Source: Rhizobium sp. CFBP 8762 | Lineage (GTDB): Bacteria; Pseudomonadota; Alphaproteobacteria; Rhizobiales; Rhizobiaceae | Length of the DNA: 64,000 nt | Reading direction: 5' to 3' | NCBI RefSeq assembly: GCF_014841565.1 | Contig: NZ_JACYUD010000001.1 | Coordinates: 496,001 to 560,000, forward strand | Shown here: piece by piece, positions 36,638-44,920 of the stretch | Layout of the letters: each line of letters begins with the position of its first letter | Position numbering within the stretch: position 1 is the stretch's first letter | Made by a program: the position numbers and the translations under genes | The notes under the pieces: model-generated | The model's database searches: none | What the model saw: the letters and a program-made list of their open reading frames with translations, nothing else | Told to the model about the DNA's origin: nothing

Positions 36638-36804
36638 AAATGTTCAGGTGGAAAGATATGAACAGTCAGTGAGAACAAGCCAAGCCCAATGAGGACTGCA
36701 ACCATAGTATTGGCGAGACCATCCGCGGTCGCTGGAAGCAAACCGAGACCGAGAACAACACCAATCAGAAGAAAAACCGCAAGACGAGGCAACCAATACA
36801 ACAT
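36634..36804 (-). CDS. 56-residue membrane protein
   Basis: A short frame with two hydrophobic helices (LAVFLLIGVVLGLGLLP at 8-24 and MVAVLIGLGLFSLTVHIF at 34-51) separated by a TADGLANT turn. It starts MLYWLPR and ends PPEHF. No family recognised. ATG 36804 has AAAGGA upstream, and an exact EcfG promoter lies 46 bases before it, which is the main reason to call it a gene. The stop is provided by a type A repeat. Confidence 0.65.
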   Translation of the reverse strand: MLYWLPRLAVFLLIGVVLGLGLLPATADGLANTMVAVLIGLGLFSLTVHIFPPEHF

Positions 36805-36849
36805 GGAGCGTTCCTTTACACAAATCCGCAGGGGAGCAATTGTGACAGA

Positions 36850-36874
36850 AACGCGGCAGGAGCGCTTTGGTTCC
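36850..36874 (-). promoter_or_regulatory. EcfG-type general stress promoter
   Basis: On the minus strand: GGAAC (36874-36870), 16 bases, CGTT (36853-36850), an exact match. The only gene in position is the 56-residue membrane protein at 36804. Confidence 0.72.
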
Positions 36875-36953
36875 CTTTATGGTAACCACTATTGGGCCAA
36901 CAACAAGGAAATGAGCGCCTTGTTAGCAAAGCGCTCACCATATTCACGAACAA

Positions 36954-37301
36954 TCAAGCCTGTGCGGCGACGACAATAACCTCGACCAGATAGTCAGGCG
37001 TTGCCAGCTTTGATTCCCCTGTCGCCCGAGCAGGCGCATTGCCGGGAGCAACCCAGGCGTCCCAGACAGCATTCATCTTGCCAAAGTCGGCCATATCCGC
37101 CAGCCACACGGTCGCAGAGAGAATCCGGGTTTTGTCAGAGCCAGCCAGCGCCAGCAAACGATCAACCTCGGCCAGAGCTTGTCGTGTCTGCTCCGATACA
37201 TCGCTACCGGCCTGTCCGACCTGGCCTGCAAGATAAATCGTGCCGTTGTGCACGACCGCTGCACTCATCCGTGCGCCTGTTTCATAACGTGTAATGTCCA
37301 T
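36954..37301 (-). CDS. RidA-family (YjgF/YER057c/UK114) protein
   Basis: 115 residues, cytosolic trimeric fold. Family motifs are NGTIYLAGQVG and the C-terminal GNAPARATGESKLATPDYLVE, including the Arg of PARAT expected for 2-imino acid deaminase activity. It would remove reactive enamine/imine intermediates made by PLP enzymes or amino acid oxidases. The Rid2/3 branch is possible, as the C-terminal Cys of classic RidA is absent. It stands alone. Confidence 0.9.
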   Translation of the reverse strand: MDITRYETGARMSAAVVHNGTIYLAGQVGQAGSDVSEQTRQALAEVDRLLALAGSDKTRILSATVWLADMADFGKMNAVWDAWVAPGNAPARATGESKLATPDYLVEVIVVAAQA

Positions 37302-37442
37302 GACCTATCCTGTGGTTGCCGACGCGCCCGAGGCCCGCCGATGTGCCCGCTCTGCCAACGGGCTACTCCTTCAAAGCAGAGATGCTTTTCTACACGAGGC
37401 CGTGCTGGATGGGCAGCAGCATTCGCATCGTGCAAAAGAATA

Positions 37443-37471
37443 TTGACATCCACGCAGAACGCACTTTAACT
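37443..37471 (+). promoter_or_regulatory. Possible sigma-70 promoter of the LuxR-type gene
   Basis: TTGACA at 37443-37448 and TTAACT at 37466-37471 with a 17-base spacer, 56 bases before the GTG start. The dyad CCCTAAAGTAGGG follows at about 37496-37508 and could be an operator. The rest of the 37302-37526 gap shows no gene. Confidence 0.45.
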
Positions 37472-37526
37472 AGGTTGTATTAGAGTTCAACTACACCCTA
37501 AAGTAGGGCTTACGGAAGGCGACGAC

Positions 37527-38219
37527 GTGGGACAGTATCTTCGTTCATACAATCTGGAAGCGAAACTTCCAACGACCGAATCCATTCCTGATTTTCACGC
37601 GATATTCCAATCGATCTGCTCAGCATTCGGCCTTTCCTGCTATGCTGTCTTTTCCCTGGGCGATGTGTCGCACACTGCTAATTTCTCAGAGCGTCTGGTG
37701 CTGCACGATCTTCCGGCTAGCCTCATTCGAGACTATGATCAGAGGCATACGTTTAGCTCTTCGGCACTGTTGAAAACAGCGCGGGCGTCCACCTTGTCGT
37801 CACTCTGGCACAACCAGCATCCCAGCAGCGATGATTTTCCAGCAACGCTTGGCTTTTCCTTAGGCATTTGCGTACCGGTGTATACGAAAAATGGCCTGCG
37901 CTATGCGGCCTTGTTGGTCGGACATGGCTCATCTATGGAAGCCTCGCGACACATGGAGCTTTGCTACCGGGTCACCTGCGCGTTTGATGCCTTTGCCGCG
38001 CGTTTTCTCACAGCCAAAAGCAAGGCCAAATTGACGCCGAAGGAGCGTGAAGTCTTGCGCTGGATATCTCAGGGCAAAACCGCCAAGGAAATTGCGATCA
38101 TCGTGAGCGTATCGGAGCACACGATCAACTCTCACACGGCAACCCTGTTGCGCAAACTGGACGCCGTAAACCGCGCACAGATGGTTGCCAAAGCAATGCG
38201 CCAGCAACTCATCAGCTAA
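37527..38219 (+). CDS. LuxR-family regulator with autoinducer-binding-type domain
   Basis: 230 residues. The N-terminal part has the length and pattern of an AHL-binding domain. The C-terminal HTH is KLTPKEREVLRWISQGKTAK, then VSEHTINSHTATLLRKLDA. The usual ligand residues (WxxxY and the DP of TraR) are not present in LPASLIRDYDQRHTFSSSALL; the Asp-Pro position reads Ser-Ser. It may bind a different ligand or none. There is no LuxI synthase in the window. GTG 37527 follows GGAAGG. The TAA stop overlaps a type A repeat. Confidence 0.85.
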   Translation: MGQYLRSYNLEAKLPTTESIPDFHAIFQSICSAFGLSCYAVFSLGDVSHTANFSERLVLHDLPASLIRDYDQRHTFSSSALLKTARASTLSSLWHNQHPSSDDFPATLGFSLGICVPVYTKNGLRYAALLVGHGSSMEASRHMELCYRVTCAFDAFAARFLTAKSKAKLTPKEREVLRWISQGKTAKEIAIIVSVSEHTINSHTATLLRKLDAVNRAQMVAKAMRQQLIS

Positions 38220-38323
38220 AGCATTTCCCATGAAAACGAAGTCGTTTTCACGTCTGAACAATGCAAGAAAATAAATGGTTAGAATACGTCAGGTGAACAC
38301 GTGTACACCGGACGTGTTCTAAC
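38217..38323. repeat. Composite palindromic repeat, type A
   Basis: TAAAGCATTTCCCATGAAAA with CGAAGTCGTTTTCACG, AATGCAAGAAAATAAATG, then AGGTGAACACGTGTACACCG and a GTGTTCTAA end. It starts with the stop codon of the LuxR-type gene and fills the gap to rirA. Confidence 0.8.
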
Positions 38324-38340
38324 CAAACAGTGATAAACCG

Positions 38341-38820
38341 TTAGGCGGCCGGTTGGGCCTGAGGTAGCTGGTGAACGTGTGGCAGCTCTTCCAGACCAAG
38401 AAGGAAGTTGATCTGCGGACGGGCCTTGACCAGATCATCGATGGAGTACTGTTGCAGCACTTCAAAGAACGCGTTCAGCGCCTTGCGAAGCGCAGCGTTC
38501 AGACCGCAACTATCAACGAGTGGACAATCAATCTCGCCAGCGTCAAAACATTCGGCCATGGAGAAACTGTCTTCCGTCACTTTCACCACATCGAACAGGC
38601 TGATATCGGCAGATGCGCGCCCCAGCCGTACGCCCCCATTGCGGCCACGGACGGTTTCAACCAGACCGGCCTTCGTCAGGGGCTGTAGAATTTTGAACAG
38701 AAAAAGCTCGGATACGGAGTATGCGCGGGCAATCTCAGGGATACGGCTCAGTTTTTCGCCGTTCGCTGCGCAGTACATCAGGATACGCACTGCGTAATTG
38801 GTCTGCTTCGTCAGCCGCAT
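38341..38820 (-). CDS. rirA: Rhizobial iron regulator RirA
   Basis: Rrf2-family repressor of 159 residues. The N-terminal wHTH is MRLTKQTNYAVRILMYCAAN with SELFLFKILQPLTKAGLVET. Cys91, Cys99 and Cys105 ligate an Fe-S cluster that reports iron status. With cluster bound, RirA represses iron uptake genes in rhizobia at IRO boxes. It is divergent from fbpA with an exact IRO-like motif between them. The C-terminal tail is His/Gln/Pro-rich. Confidence 0.95.
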   Translation of the reverse strand: MRLTKQTNYAVRILMYCAANGEKLSRIPEIARAYSVSELFLFKILQPLTKAGLVETVRGRNGGVRLGRASADISLFDVVKVTEDSFSMAECFDAGEIDCPLVDSCGLNAALRKALNAFFEVLQQYSIDDLVKARPQINFLLGLEELPHVHQLPQAQPAA

Positions 38821-38907
38821 AAGTCACTCCAAAAGAACGTGTCCACCGACATATAGGGCATTTTCCAGTTTGGAACAATTCCAAAATCGAAAAATCTCGA
38901 CAAATCC

Positions 38908-38928
38908 TGACGGTATCGGTCATATAAT
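38908..38928 (+). promoter_or_regulatory. IRO (RirA) box and -10 element upstream of fbpA
   Basis: TGA-N9-TCA at 38908-38922 matches the rhizobial iron-responsive operator core. It abuts TATAAT at 38923-38928, a perfect -10 hexamer on the plus strand about 75 bases before fbpA. A repressor on this site would block RNA polymerase, so iron-replete repression of fbpA is expected. Confidence 0.65.
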
Positions 38929-39003
38929 CGCTTGGGTTAGCTTGACTCATGTCTATGTGCTGGTCAATCTAGCTAAATTAGTCGGTAAAATTGGGTGTGG
39001 TTT

Positions 39004-40044
39004 ATGACGATGAAAACAGTGTTTGCCAGCCTTTGCATGTCCACGGCGATGATGAGCGTGGCAACATCTGCCTTTGCGGATGGTGAGGTCAACATCTACT
39101 CCTATCGCCAACCGGAATTGATCAAACCTCTGATCGAAGAGTTCACGAAGGAAACGGGCATCAAGGCAAATGTCCTGTTTCTGGACAAGGGACTGGTTGA
39201 ACGCATTCAGGCAGAGGGCGCAAATTCGCCGGCCGATGTGATCCTGACCGTCGATATCAGCCGTTTGACGCAGGCCAAGGAAGCGGGCGTGACGCAGCCC
39301 GTGACCAGCGACATCATCAACAAGGACATTCCGGAACACTTCCGCGACCCCGATGGCAACTGGTTCGGGCTGACCACCCGCGGGCGGGTTGTCTACGCAT
39401 CGCGTGAGCGCGTATCGCAAGACAGCATTACCTACGAAGAACTGGCTGACCCCAAGTGGAAGGGCAAAATCTGCACACGCGATTTTCAGCATTCGTACAA
39501 TGTCGGCCTGACGGCGTCTATTCTGGCCCATAAGGGTGCAGAGGAAACGGAAAAGTGGCTGACAGGTTTGAAAAACAATCTGGCACGCAAGCCGGATGGC
39601 AATGATCGTGAGCAGGCCAAGGCCATCGCATCCGGCGAGTGCGATCTTGGCCTCGGCAACACCTATTATGTTGGCCTGATGATGACCAACACGAAGGAAC
39701 CGGAACAGCAGGAGTGGGCCAAGGCCATCAAGGTTCTGTTCCCCAACACGAATGACCGGGGCACGCACGTCAACATTTCCGGCATGGCTATGGCCAAAAA
39801 TGCGCCGGATAAGGAAAATGCGCTGAAATTCATGGAATTTTTGGCCTCCGGCAAAGCGCAACAGATTTATGGCGAGCAGGTGTTTGAATATCCTGTCATG
39901 CCGGGCGCTGAACCCTCCGATATCGTCAAATCGTTCGGCGCCATCAAGCCGGACAGCCTGTCACTGGCCGATATTGCTGCCAACCGCAAAAAGGCTTCCG
40001 AACTTATCGATCAGGTCGGCATCAACGACGGCCCATCGAACTAA
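39004..40044 (+). CDS. fbpA: Fe(III) ABC transporter substrate-binding protein
   Basis: Periplasmic ferric-binding protein of 346 residues, class FbpA/FutA/AfuA. Signal peptide (MKTVFASLC...SAFA) ends before DGEVNIYSYRQPEL. Typical segments are GIKANVLFLDKGLVERIQAEG, SPADVILTVDISRLTQAKEAG, and GLGNTYYVGLMM with the adjacent tyrosines that coordinate iron. ATG 39004 is used; 39010 is possible. The gene is controlled by an IRO box and is divergent from rirA. The permease is 15 kb away and no ATPase gene is seen. Confidence 0.92.
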   Translation: MTMKTVFASLCMSTAMMSVATSAFADGEVNIYSYRQPELIKPLIEEFTKETGIKANVLFLDKGLVERIQAEGANSPADVILTVDISRLTQAKEAGVTQPVTSDIINKDIPEHFRDPDGNWFGLTTRGRVVYASRERVSQDSITYEELADPKWKGKICTRDFQHSYNVGLTASILAHKGAEETEKWLTGLKNNLARKPDGNDREQAKAIASGECDLGLGNTYYVGLMMTNTKEPEQQEWAKAIKVLFPNTNDRGTHVNISGMAMAKNAPDKENALKFMEFLASGKAQQIYGEQVFEYPVMPGAEPSDIVKSFGAIKPDSLSLADIAANRKKASELIDQVGINDGPSN

Positions 40045-40053
40045 GACCCGAGA

Positions 40054-40087
40054 GAAAGGTCGCGAAAGCCTGCTTTCGCGACCTTTC
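40054..40087. terminator. Strong hairpin after fbpA
   Basis: A near-perfect palindrome (GAAAGGTCGCGAAAGC with GCTTTCGCGACCTTTC) ten bases after the fbpA stop, without a long T tract. It is probably a terminator or an mRNA-stabilising stem, and could serve both directions. Confidence 0.55.
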
Positions 40088-40182
40088 AGGAAAATGGTTC
40101 GGGATTATCAGGTCACCGCTAACTCCTGAAAAAGTCATTGGTCGACGTACAGTTTGTGCGGAATGCTGAATGGCCTTTGAAA

Positions 40183-41241
40183 TTAACGCTGCTGGACAGC
40201 GTAGATTTGAGCCGCGTCCAGACGCTTTTTCGTGTCAGGATGTGTTGAAAGCCACTCCGGTCCGCTTCGGTCATCGGCAAACATCCGGAGAAAGCGGCTG
40301 AGCGCGAGACCATCGTAACCGGCGCGTTTCATGAGATCAATGGCGTAGCGGTCCGCTTCATCTTCGGCTTCACGAGAGTAAGACAGCGCTACGATAACAC
40401 CGCCTTGGCTAACAACTTGTTCCGCCAATGAGCCTATGTCTCCTGTCAGCATCATGAATATTCCCAGCATTCCTGCAGTTCGGTAAAGCTGGCGCAGCCC
40501 GTGCTGACGATCGACATGGCCGATCTCGTGCGCCAGCACGGCCAATATGGCCTGCCGGTCATCTTTCGACAGTTCAAGCAGTTCATCCGTGATCACGATT
40601 TGCCCGTCCGGGAGGGCAAAGGCGTTTACATCCATCAAGCCGCCATGACGAAAATGCAGTCTGTAGCCTGCCTCCCCCCGCAATGCGTGCCGCTTCAATT
40701 CTTGGAATTCGCTGAGGATCAAGGCTTTATCCGCATCCAGTTGTGCACTGGTGTCAAGCACCGTCCCGTCCAGGGTTTCCAGCAGCGCACGCGACATGGC
40801 AACGGGTACGAAATCCGGGGTTGCCCAAACGGCAACGTCAACGACCGCCGGAACCGCCAGCCGCCAGACCACGATCATCAGAAGCGCAACTGCGGCGACG
40901 ACGACTGCAAGCTTAGGCCCAAAGTGCTCCAGGCGATGCACCAGCCCACGGCGCTGACCGAGTTCCTGCGTACTCCAGCGGTCAATCGCTGCATTGTCGC
41001 TGGTCTCAAAGACCGATCCATCCGGGAACGTGATCAGGCGCGGGATAGAGCCAATGCGCGCCGAAATGGTCAGGTCAGAAGAGATCGCGCCGGCCAAAGG
41101 CGTGTGATCGTAGTCAACAATCTTTACGTCACCGCGTAGCCAGAGCATATGCGCAGGAACGGACCGGCTGCTTCCGGCAGAAAACCAGATACCTGTGGCA
41201 ACAACAACAGAATCAGATGCCAAACTCAAAACCTTCAACAT
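40183..41241 (-). CDS. M48-family membrane zinc metallopeptidase
   Basis: 352 residues. The catalytic motif is VLAHEIGHVDRQHG (HExxH), and the third zinc ligand is in REAEDEADRYAIDLM. An N-terminal domain of about 100 residues is followed by one membrane helix (LAVVVAAVALLMIVVWRLAV), so the protease domain is exported. A role in envelope quality control is possible. Its start lies 29 bases inside the DUF898 gene, so the two are translationally coupled, a pairing also known elsewhere in Proteobacteria. Confidence 0.88.
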   Translation of the reverse strand: MLKVLSLASDSVVVATGIWFSAGSSRSVPAHMLWLRGDVKIVDYDHTPLAGAISSDLTISARIGSIPRLITFPDGSVFETSDNAAIDRWSTQELGQRRGLVHRLEHFGPKLAVVVAAVALLMIVVWRLAVPAVVDVAVWATPDFVPVAMSRALLETLDGTVLDTSAQLDADKALILSEFQELKRHALRGEAGYRLHFRHGGLMDVNAFALPDGQIVITDELLELSKDDRQAILAVLAHEIGHVDRQHGLRQLYRTAGMLGIFMMLTGDIGSLAEQVVSQGGVIVALSYSREAEDEADRYAIDLMKRAGYDGLALSRFLRMFADDRSGPEWLSTHPDTKKRLDAAQIYAVQQR

Positions 41242-42283
41242 CGAGATATTCGGCTGAGAAAGCGTTGCCTGCCGATTGCGTGATGGCGGATGTCACCTCG
41301 CTGATATCACCGTCAACGATTATGCCGGTGGACTGCATAACATAGCGATGCTCCCGCACAGCTGCCCAAGGACGCAACAATCCCAACGTTAGAATGGTGA
41401 GGAAAAGGTTGGAAAAGACAACCCAGAGATACCGCCATGGGGAAATATCGCTTTTCAAAGCATGCTTATCATCAATGAGGGTTGCGTTGAGCACGACATT
41501 GCGGACAGCAGCGCCGTAATACGTTGTTGCGACGGCGTAAAGAAAGATCAATAAAATGGGAAGAACGGAGCCGAAGGCCGTCGGAACGTCCATATGAGGA
41601 CCATCGGTACTGTGTAAGCTGGCTTCTACCACAGTGTATAAGCCTATGCCGCCAAGAACACCCCCAAACACCATAACAATAGCCGGCACCAACAAAGCGG
41701 CATAGAGTGGTTGAACATTCAAGTCGGCTCTAAAGGGACGGTCGCCATAGCGCAGATGGTTGATGAGATAACGCGATGTCCAGCGGCTTGTGATCGGCAC
41801 CAAAATTCCGAGCGACAAAATCGCGATCAGCCCGCCCACCATAAATGCAAGAAAGGCACCGCCGACACGACCGGTAAAATCGAAACGGATATTGCGATAG
41901 CTGATGACACGGGCGCTGAACCGGAGCCCCTTCACAATGAGCCACGGAAAGACCAGCAGGAACAGCAGGGAGATACCGAGCGAGAGTGTCCAATGCAGAT
42001 AGGAGAGAATCTGCGTAACAATCAAAATACCAACCACGATCAGCCGACCGATCAGGATCTGCTTTCCTGTCGCGTGATACTGGAAATGTGTCCCCAGCAC
42101 GCAGGTGTTGCCAAGAAAATACCGCAAGCGCCGCACCTTGGCCCAAGCGGAATAGATGCCCAGCGTGACGATGGTCAAAAGGATATTGACGATCCAGATG
42201 CCGAAATATTCCCTGCCGGTGCCCCTGAAAACAAAACGTTGCCCTGTGGAACGCCCAAACGCGTCTGTGCTGGAAATCGACAT
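41213..42283 (-). CDS. DUF898 (YjgN-like) membrane protein
   Basis: 356 residues, about seven membrane helices. DUF898 repeats: FVFRGTGREYFGIWIVNILL, TLGIYSAWAKVRRLRYFLGN and HFQYHATGKQIL in the first half, and the related LWVVFSNLFLTILTLGLLRPWAAVREHRY in the second. The function is unknown. It overlaps the M48 gene downstream. The upstream region holds AT-rich promoter-like sequence at 42336-42366. Confidence 0.88.
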   Translation of the reverse strand: MSISSTDAFGRSTGQRFVFRGTGREYFGIWIVNILLTIVTLGIYSAWAKVRRLRYFLGNTCVLGTHFQYHATGKQILIGRLIVVGILIVTQILSYLHWTLSLGISLLFLLVFPWLIVKGLRFSARVISYRNIRFDFTGRVGGAFLAFMVGGLIAILSLGILVPITSRWTSRYLINHLRYGDRPFRADLNVQPLYAALLVPAIVMVFGGVLGGIGLYTVVEASLHSTDGPHMDVPTAFGSVLPILLIFLYAVATTYYGAAVRNVVLNATLIDDKHALKSDISPWRYLWVVFSNLFLTILTLGLLRPWAAVREHRYVMQSTGIIVDGDISEVTSAITQSAGNAFSAEYLDVEGFEFGI

Positions 42284-42335
42284 TTGTCCCCCCGCATAAA
42301 TTTGAACCGTGACCCGCCCCCGAGTCCCATACCTT

Positions 42336-42366
42336 TATATATTATATTTCTTATATTATATACAAT
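42336..42366 (-). promoter_or_regulatory. AT-rich promoter region of the DUF898 gene
   Basis: A block of almost pure A/T with two TATAAT hexamers on the minus strand (42346-42341 and 42360-42355), 58 to 77 bases before ATG 42283. The -35 element is unclear. It is the most AT-rich spot in the window. Confidence 0.45.
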
Positions 42367-42372
42367 CCATCA

Positions 42373-42401
42373 CAAAAACAAAATGGCCCCGCAGGGCCAT
42401 T
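42373..42401 (-). terminator. Rho-independent terminator after mmsA
   Basis: The stem AATGGCCC with GGGCCATT around CGCA (42382-42401), followed on the minus strand by TTGTTTTTG. It lies 26 bases after the mmsA stop. Confidence 0.75.
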
Positions 42402-42426
42402 CTGAGTATGTTCATGGAGGTATGTT

Positions 42427-43923
42427 TTAGCGCATTGTCGGCATGACGAATTCAGCGCCTGACTTGATGCCCGAAGGCCAGCGAGACGTGATTGTCTTGG
42501 TGCGTGTCCAGAACCGGATGGAGTCCGTGCCATGCTGGTTGAGGTCACCGAAGCTTGATGATTTCCAGCCGCCGAACGAGTGGTAGGCCAACGGCACGGG
42601 GATCGGGACATTAATACCGACCATACCGATGTTGATGCGCGAGGCAAAATCACGGGCGGCATCGCCGTCGCGTGTATAGATGGCGACGCCGTTGCCATAT
42701 TCATGCTTCATCGGCAGGGCCAGTGCCTCTTCGTAGGTGTTGGCACGCACGACGGACAGCACAGGGCCGAAGATTTCGGTCTTGTAGATATCCATGTCCT
42801 CGGTCACATTATCAAACAGGCAGCCGCCGACGAAGTAGCCGTTTTCATAGCCCTGAAGCTTGAAATCGCGACCGTCTACGATCAGGTCGGCGCCTTCCTC
42901 CACGCCCTTGTCAATCAGGCCCAGCACACGCTCTTGCGCCTGGCGGCTGACGAGCGGACCCATATCGGCTTTCTCATCCGTGTAGGGGCCGACATGGAGC
43001 GCTTCCACCATGGGAATAAGCTTCTGCACGAGGCGGTCGGCTGTTTCCTTGCCCACAGGCACGGCAACCGCAATCGCCATGCAGCGCTCACCGGCAGAGC
43101 CGTAACCCGCTCCCATCAGTGCGTTCGCCGCTTGATCGAGATCGGCATCCGGCATGATGATCATATGGTTTTTGGCACCGCCGAAGCACTGGGCGCGCTT
43201 GCCGTTGGCCGCAGCACTGGCATAGACAGCGCGGGCAATAGGAGTGGAGCCCACGAAGGAAATGGCGGAAATATCCGGGTGCGCCAGAATGGCATCGACC
43301 GCCTGCTTGTCGCCATTGACGACATTCAGGATGCCAGCCGGAAGACCCGCCTCGATCATGAGTTCGGCCAGACGCAAGGGTACGGATGGATCACGCTCGG
43401 ACGGTTTGAGGATGAATGCATTGCCGCAGGCAATAGCCGGTGCAAACATCCACATGGGAATCATGGCCGGGAAGTTGAACGGTGTGATCCCCGCGCCGAC
43501 GCCCACCGCCTGACGGATGGAATACATATCGATATTTGGCCCCGCCCCTTCGGTAAACTCACTTTTCTGGAGGTGCGGAATACCGATCACGAACTCGCAG
43601 ACCTCCAGCCCACGCTGCAGGTCACCCTTGGCATCCTCTATGGTTTTGCCATGCTCGCGTGAGAGCAGTTCCGCCAGATCATCCATGTTCTCGTTGAGAA
43701 GCTGGACGAATTTCATGAAAACACGGGCGCGACGCTGCGGATTGGTGGCAGCCCATTTGGGTTGGGCGGCAACTGCATTCGCCACAGCCTGAGCCAGTTC
43801 CGTGTCGCTCGCCAAGGACACACGAGCCTGGACTTCGCCTGTTGCCGGGTTGAACACATCGCTGGTTCGACCGCTGGTGCCGGCCACATGCTCGCCGCCA
43901 ATGAAATGTCCAATATCGCGCAT
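42427..43923 (-). CDS. mmsA: CoA-acylating methylmalonate-semialdehyde dehydrogenase
   Basis: Oxidises methylmalonate semialdehyde (valine and inositol breakdown) or malonate semialdehyde to propionyl- or acetyl-CoA with NAD; 498 residues. Catalytic Cys281 is in SAGERCMAI. At the usual general-base position the family reads GGAKNH, which is seen here. The C-terminal NVPIPVPLAYHSFGGWKSS is diagnostic. ATG 43923 follows GGAGGAGTGCGTG; the open frame to 44118 overlaps the divergent LysR gene and is not coding. No other valine or iol genes are nearby. Confidence 0.94.
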   Translation of the reverse strand: MRDIGHFIGGEHVAGTSGRTSDVFNPATGEVQARVSLASDTELAQAVANAVAAQPKWAATNPQRRARVFMKFVQLLNENMDDLAELLSREHGKTIEDAKGDLQRGLEVCEFVIGIPHLQKSEFTEGAGPNIDMYSIRQAVGVGAGITPFNFPAMIPMWMFAPAIACGNAFILKPSERDPSVPLRLAELMIEAGLPAGILNVVNGDKQAVDAILAHPDISAISFVGSTPIARAVYASAAANGKRAQCFGGAKNHMIIMPDADLDQAANALMGAGYGSAGERCMAIAVAVPVGKETADRLVQKLIPMVEALHVGPYTDEKADMGPLVSRQAQERVLGLIDKGVEEGADLIVDGRDFKLQGYENGYFVGGCLFDNVTEDMDIYKTEIFGPVLSVVRANTYEEALALPMKHEYGNGVAIYTRDGDAARDFASRINIGMVGINVPIPVPLAYHSFGGWKSSSFGDLNQHGTDSIRFWTRTKTITSRWPSGIKSGAEFVMPTMR

Positions 43924-44031
43924 CACGCACTCCTCCATAAATACTTGATTGTAACCGCAGAGTTGCACTACGGTTTTAACAAAGCAATTGCTCCATTCAA
44001 GGAACTGATGTGCAGAAATTGAAGTCCGACC

Positions 44032-44913
44032 ATGAACTGGGATGATGTCCGGCTGTTTCTGGCAGTTGCCCGCTCCGGTCAGATACTGGCAGCGTCTCGG
44101 CGGCTGGGGGTCAATCACGCCACGCTCAGCCGTAGATTATCGGCGCTGGAAGCGGATTTGCAGACACGGCTTTTGGTGCGGCGCACCAACGGGTGCGAGT
44201 TGACGGCGGAGGGCGAGAGGTTTCTAGTGTCAGCCGAACGCATGGAAAGCGAAATGCTGGCCATGCAGGCGCATATCGGCCGCATCGATACGGCCATTGC
44301 CGGAACGGTGCGGATCGGCGCGCCCGATGGCTTCGGCGTGTCGTTTCTGGCACCGCGACTGGGGCAACTTACCGCCCGCCACCCGCAACTGAAAATCCAG
44401 CTCGTGCCTGTGCCGCGCTCGTTTTCGCTGTCGCAGCGAGAAGCCGATATTGCCATTACGCTGGAACGGCCGGAACAGGGGCGGCTAATATCAGCGCGGC
44501 TGACAGACTACACGCTGGGACTGTACGCGTTTCGGGACTATCTGCGGGAGACTGGCGTTCCGGAAACGGTGGAGGATTTGAAGCACCATCGGCGTGTCGG
44601 CTACGTGGAAGATCTGATCTTCACCGCATCGCTGGATTTCACCGGGGAAATCATGCGCCACTGGGACGCGTCGTTTGAGGTCTCAAGCGCCACGGGACAG
44701 ACGGAAGCCGTGCGCTCCGGTGCAGGGGTTGGAATCCTCCACAACTATATTGCCGGGCAATACCCGGAACTCACACGCCTGTTACCCGAGATAACCCTGC
44801 GCCGCGCCTATTGGACGACCTTTCACGAAAGCGCGCGGGATTTGATGCGGGTGCGCACGGTGGCCAAGTTTCTGGCAGAACTGGTGCAACGCGATCAGGC
44901 AATCTTTCTGTAA
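44032..44913 (+). CDS. LysR-family regulator divergent from mmsA
   Basis: 293 residues. The wHTH is VRLFLAVARSGQILAASRRL with LGVNHATLSRRLSALEADL. The effector domain is of the type with VRIGAPDGFGVSFLAPRL and VRSGAGVGILHNYIAGQYP. The 108-base gap to mmsA is the likely operator region, so it probably controls mmsA. It converges with the bcs operon, seven bases between stops. Confidence 0.88.
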   Translation: MNWDDVRLFLAVARSGQILAASRRLGVNHATLSRRLSALEADLQTRLLVRRTNGCELTAEGERFLVSAERMESEMLAMQAHIGRIDTAIAGTVRIGAPDGFGVSFLAPRLGQLTARHPQLKIQLVPVPRSFSLSQREADIAITLERPEQGRLISARLTDYTLGLYAFRDYLRETGVPETVEDLKHHRRVGYVEDLIFTASLDFTGEIMRHWDASFEVSSATGQTEAVRSGAGVGILHNYIAGQYPELTRLLPEITLRRAYWTTFHESARDLMRVRTVAKFLAELVQRDQAIFL

Positions 44914-44920
44914 GCCAAGT

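Noticed and set aside
44004-44118. N-terminal extension of mmsA up to 44118
   Set aside because: It overlaps the divergent LysR gene, does not resemble aldehyde dehydrogenases, and ATG 43923 has a strong ribosome site.
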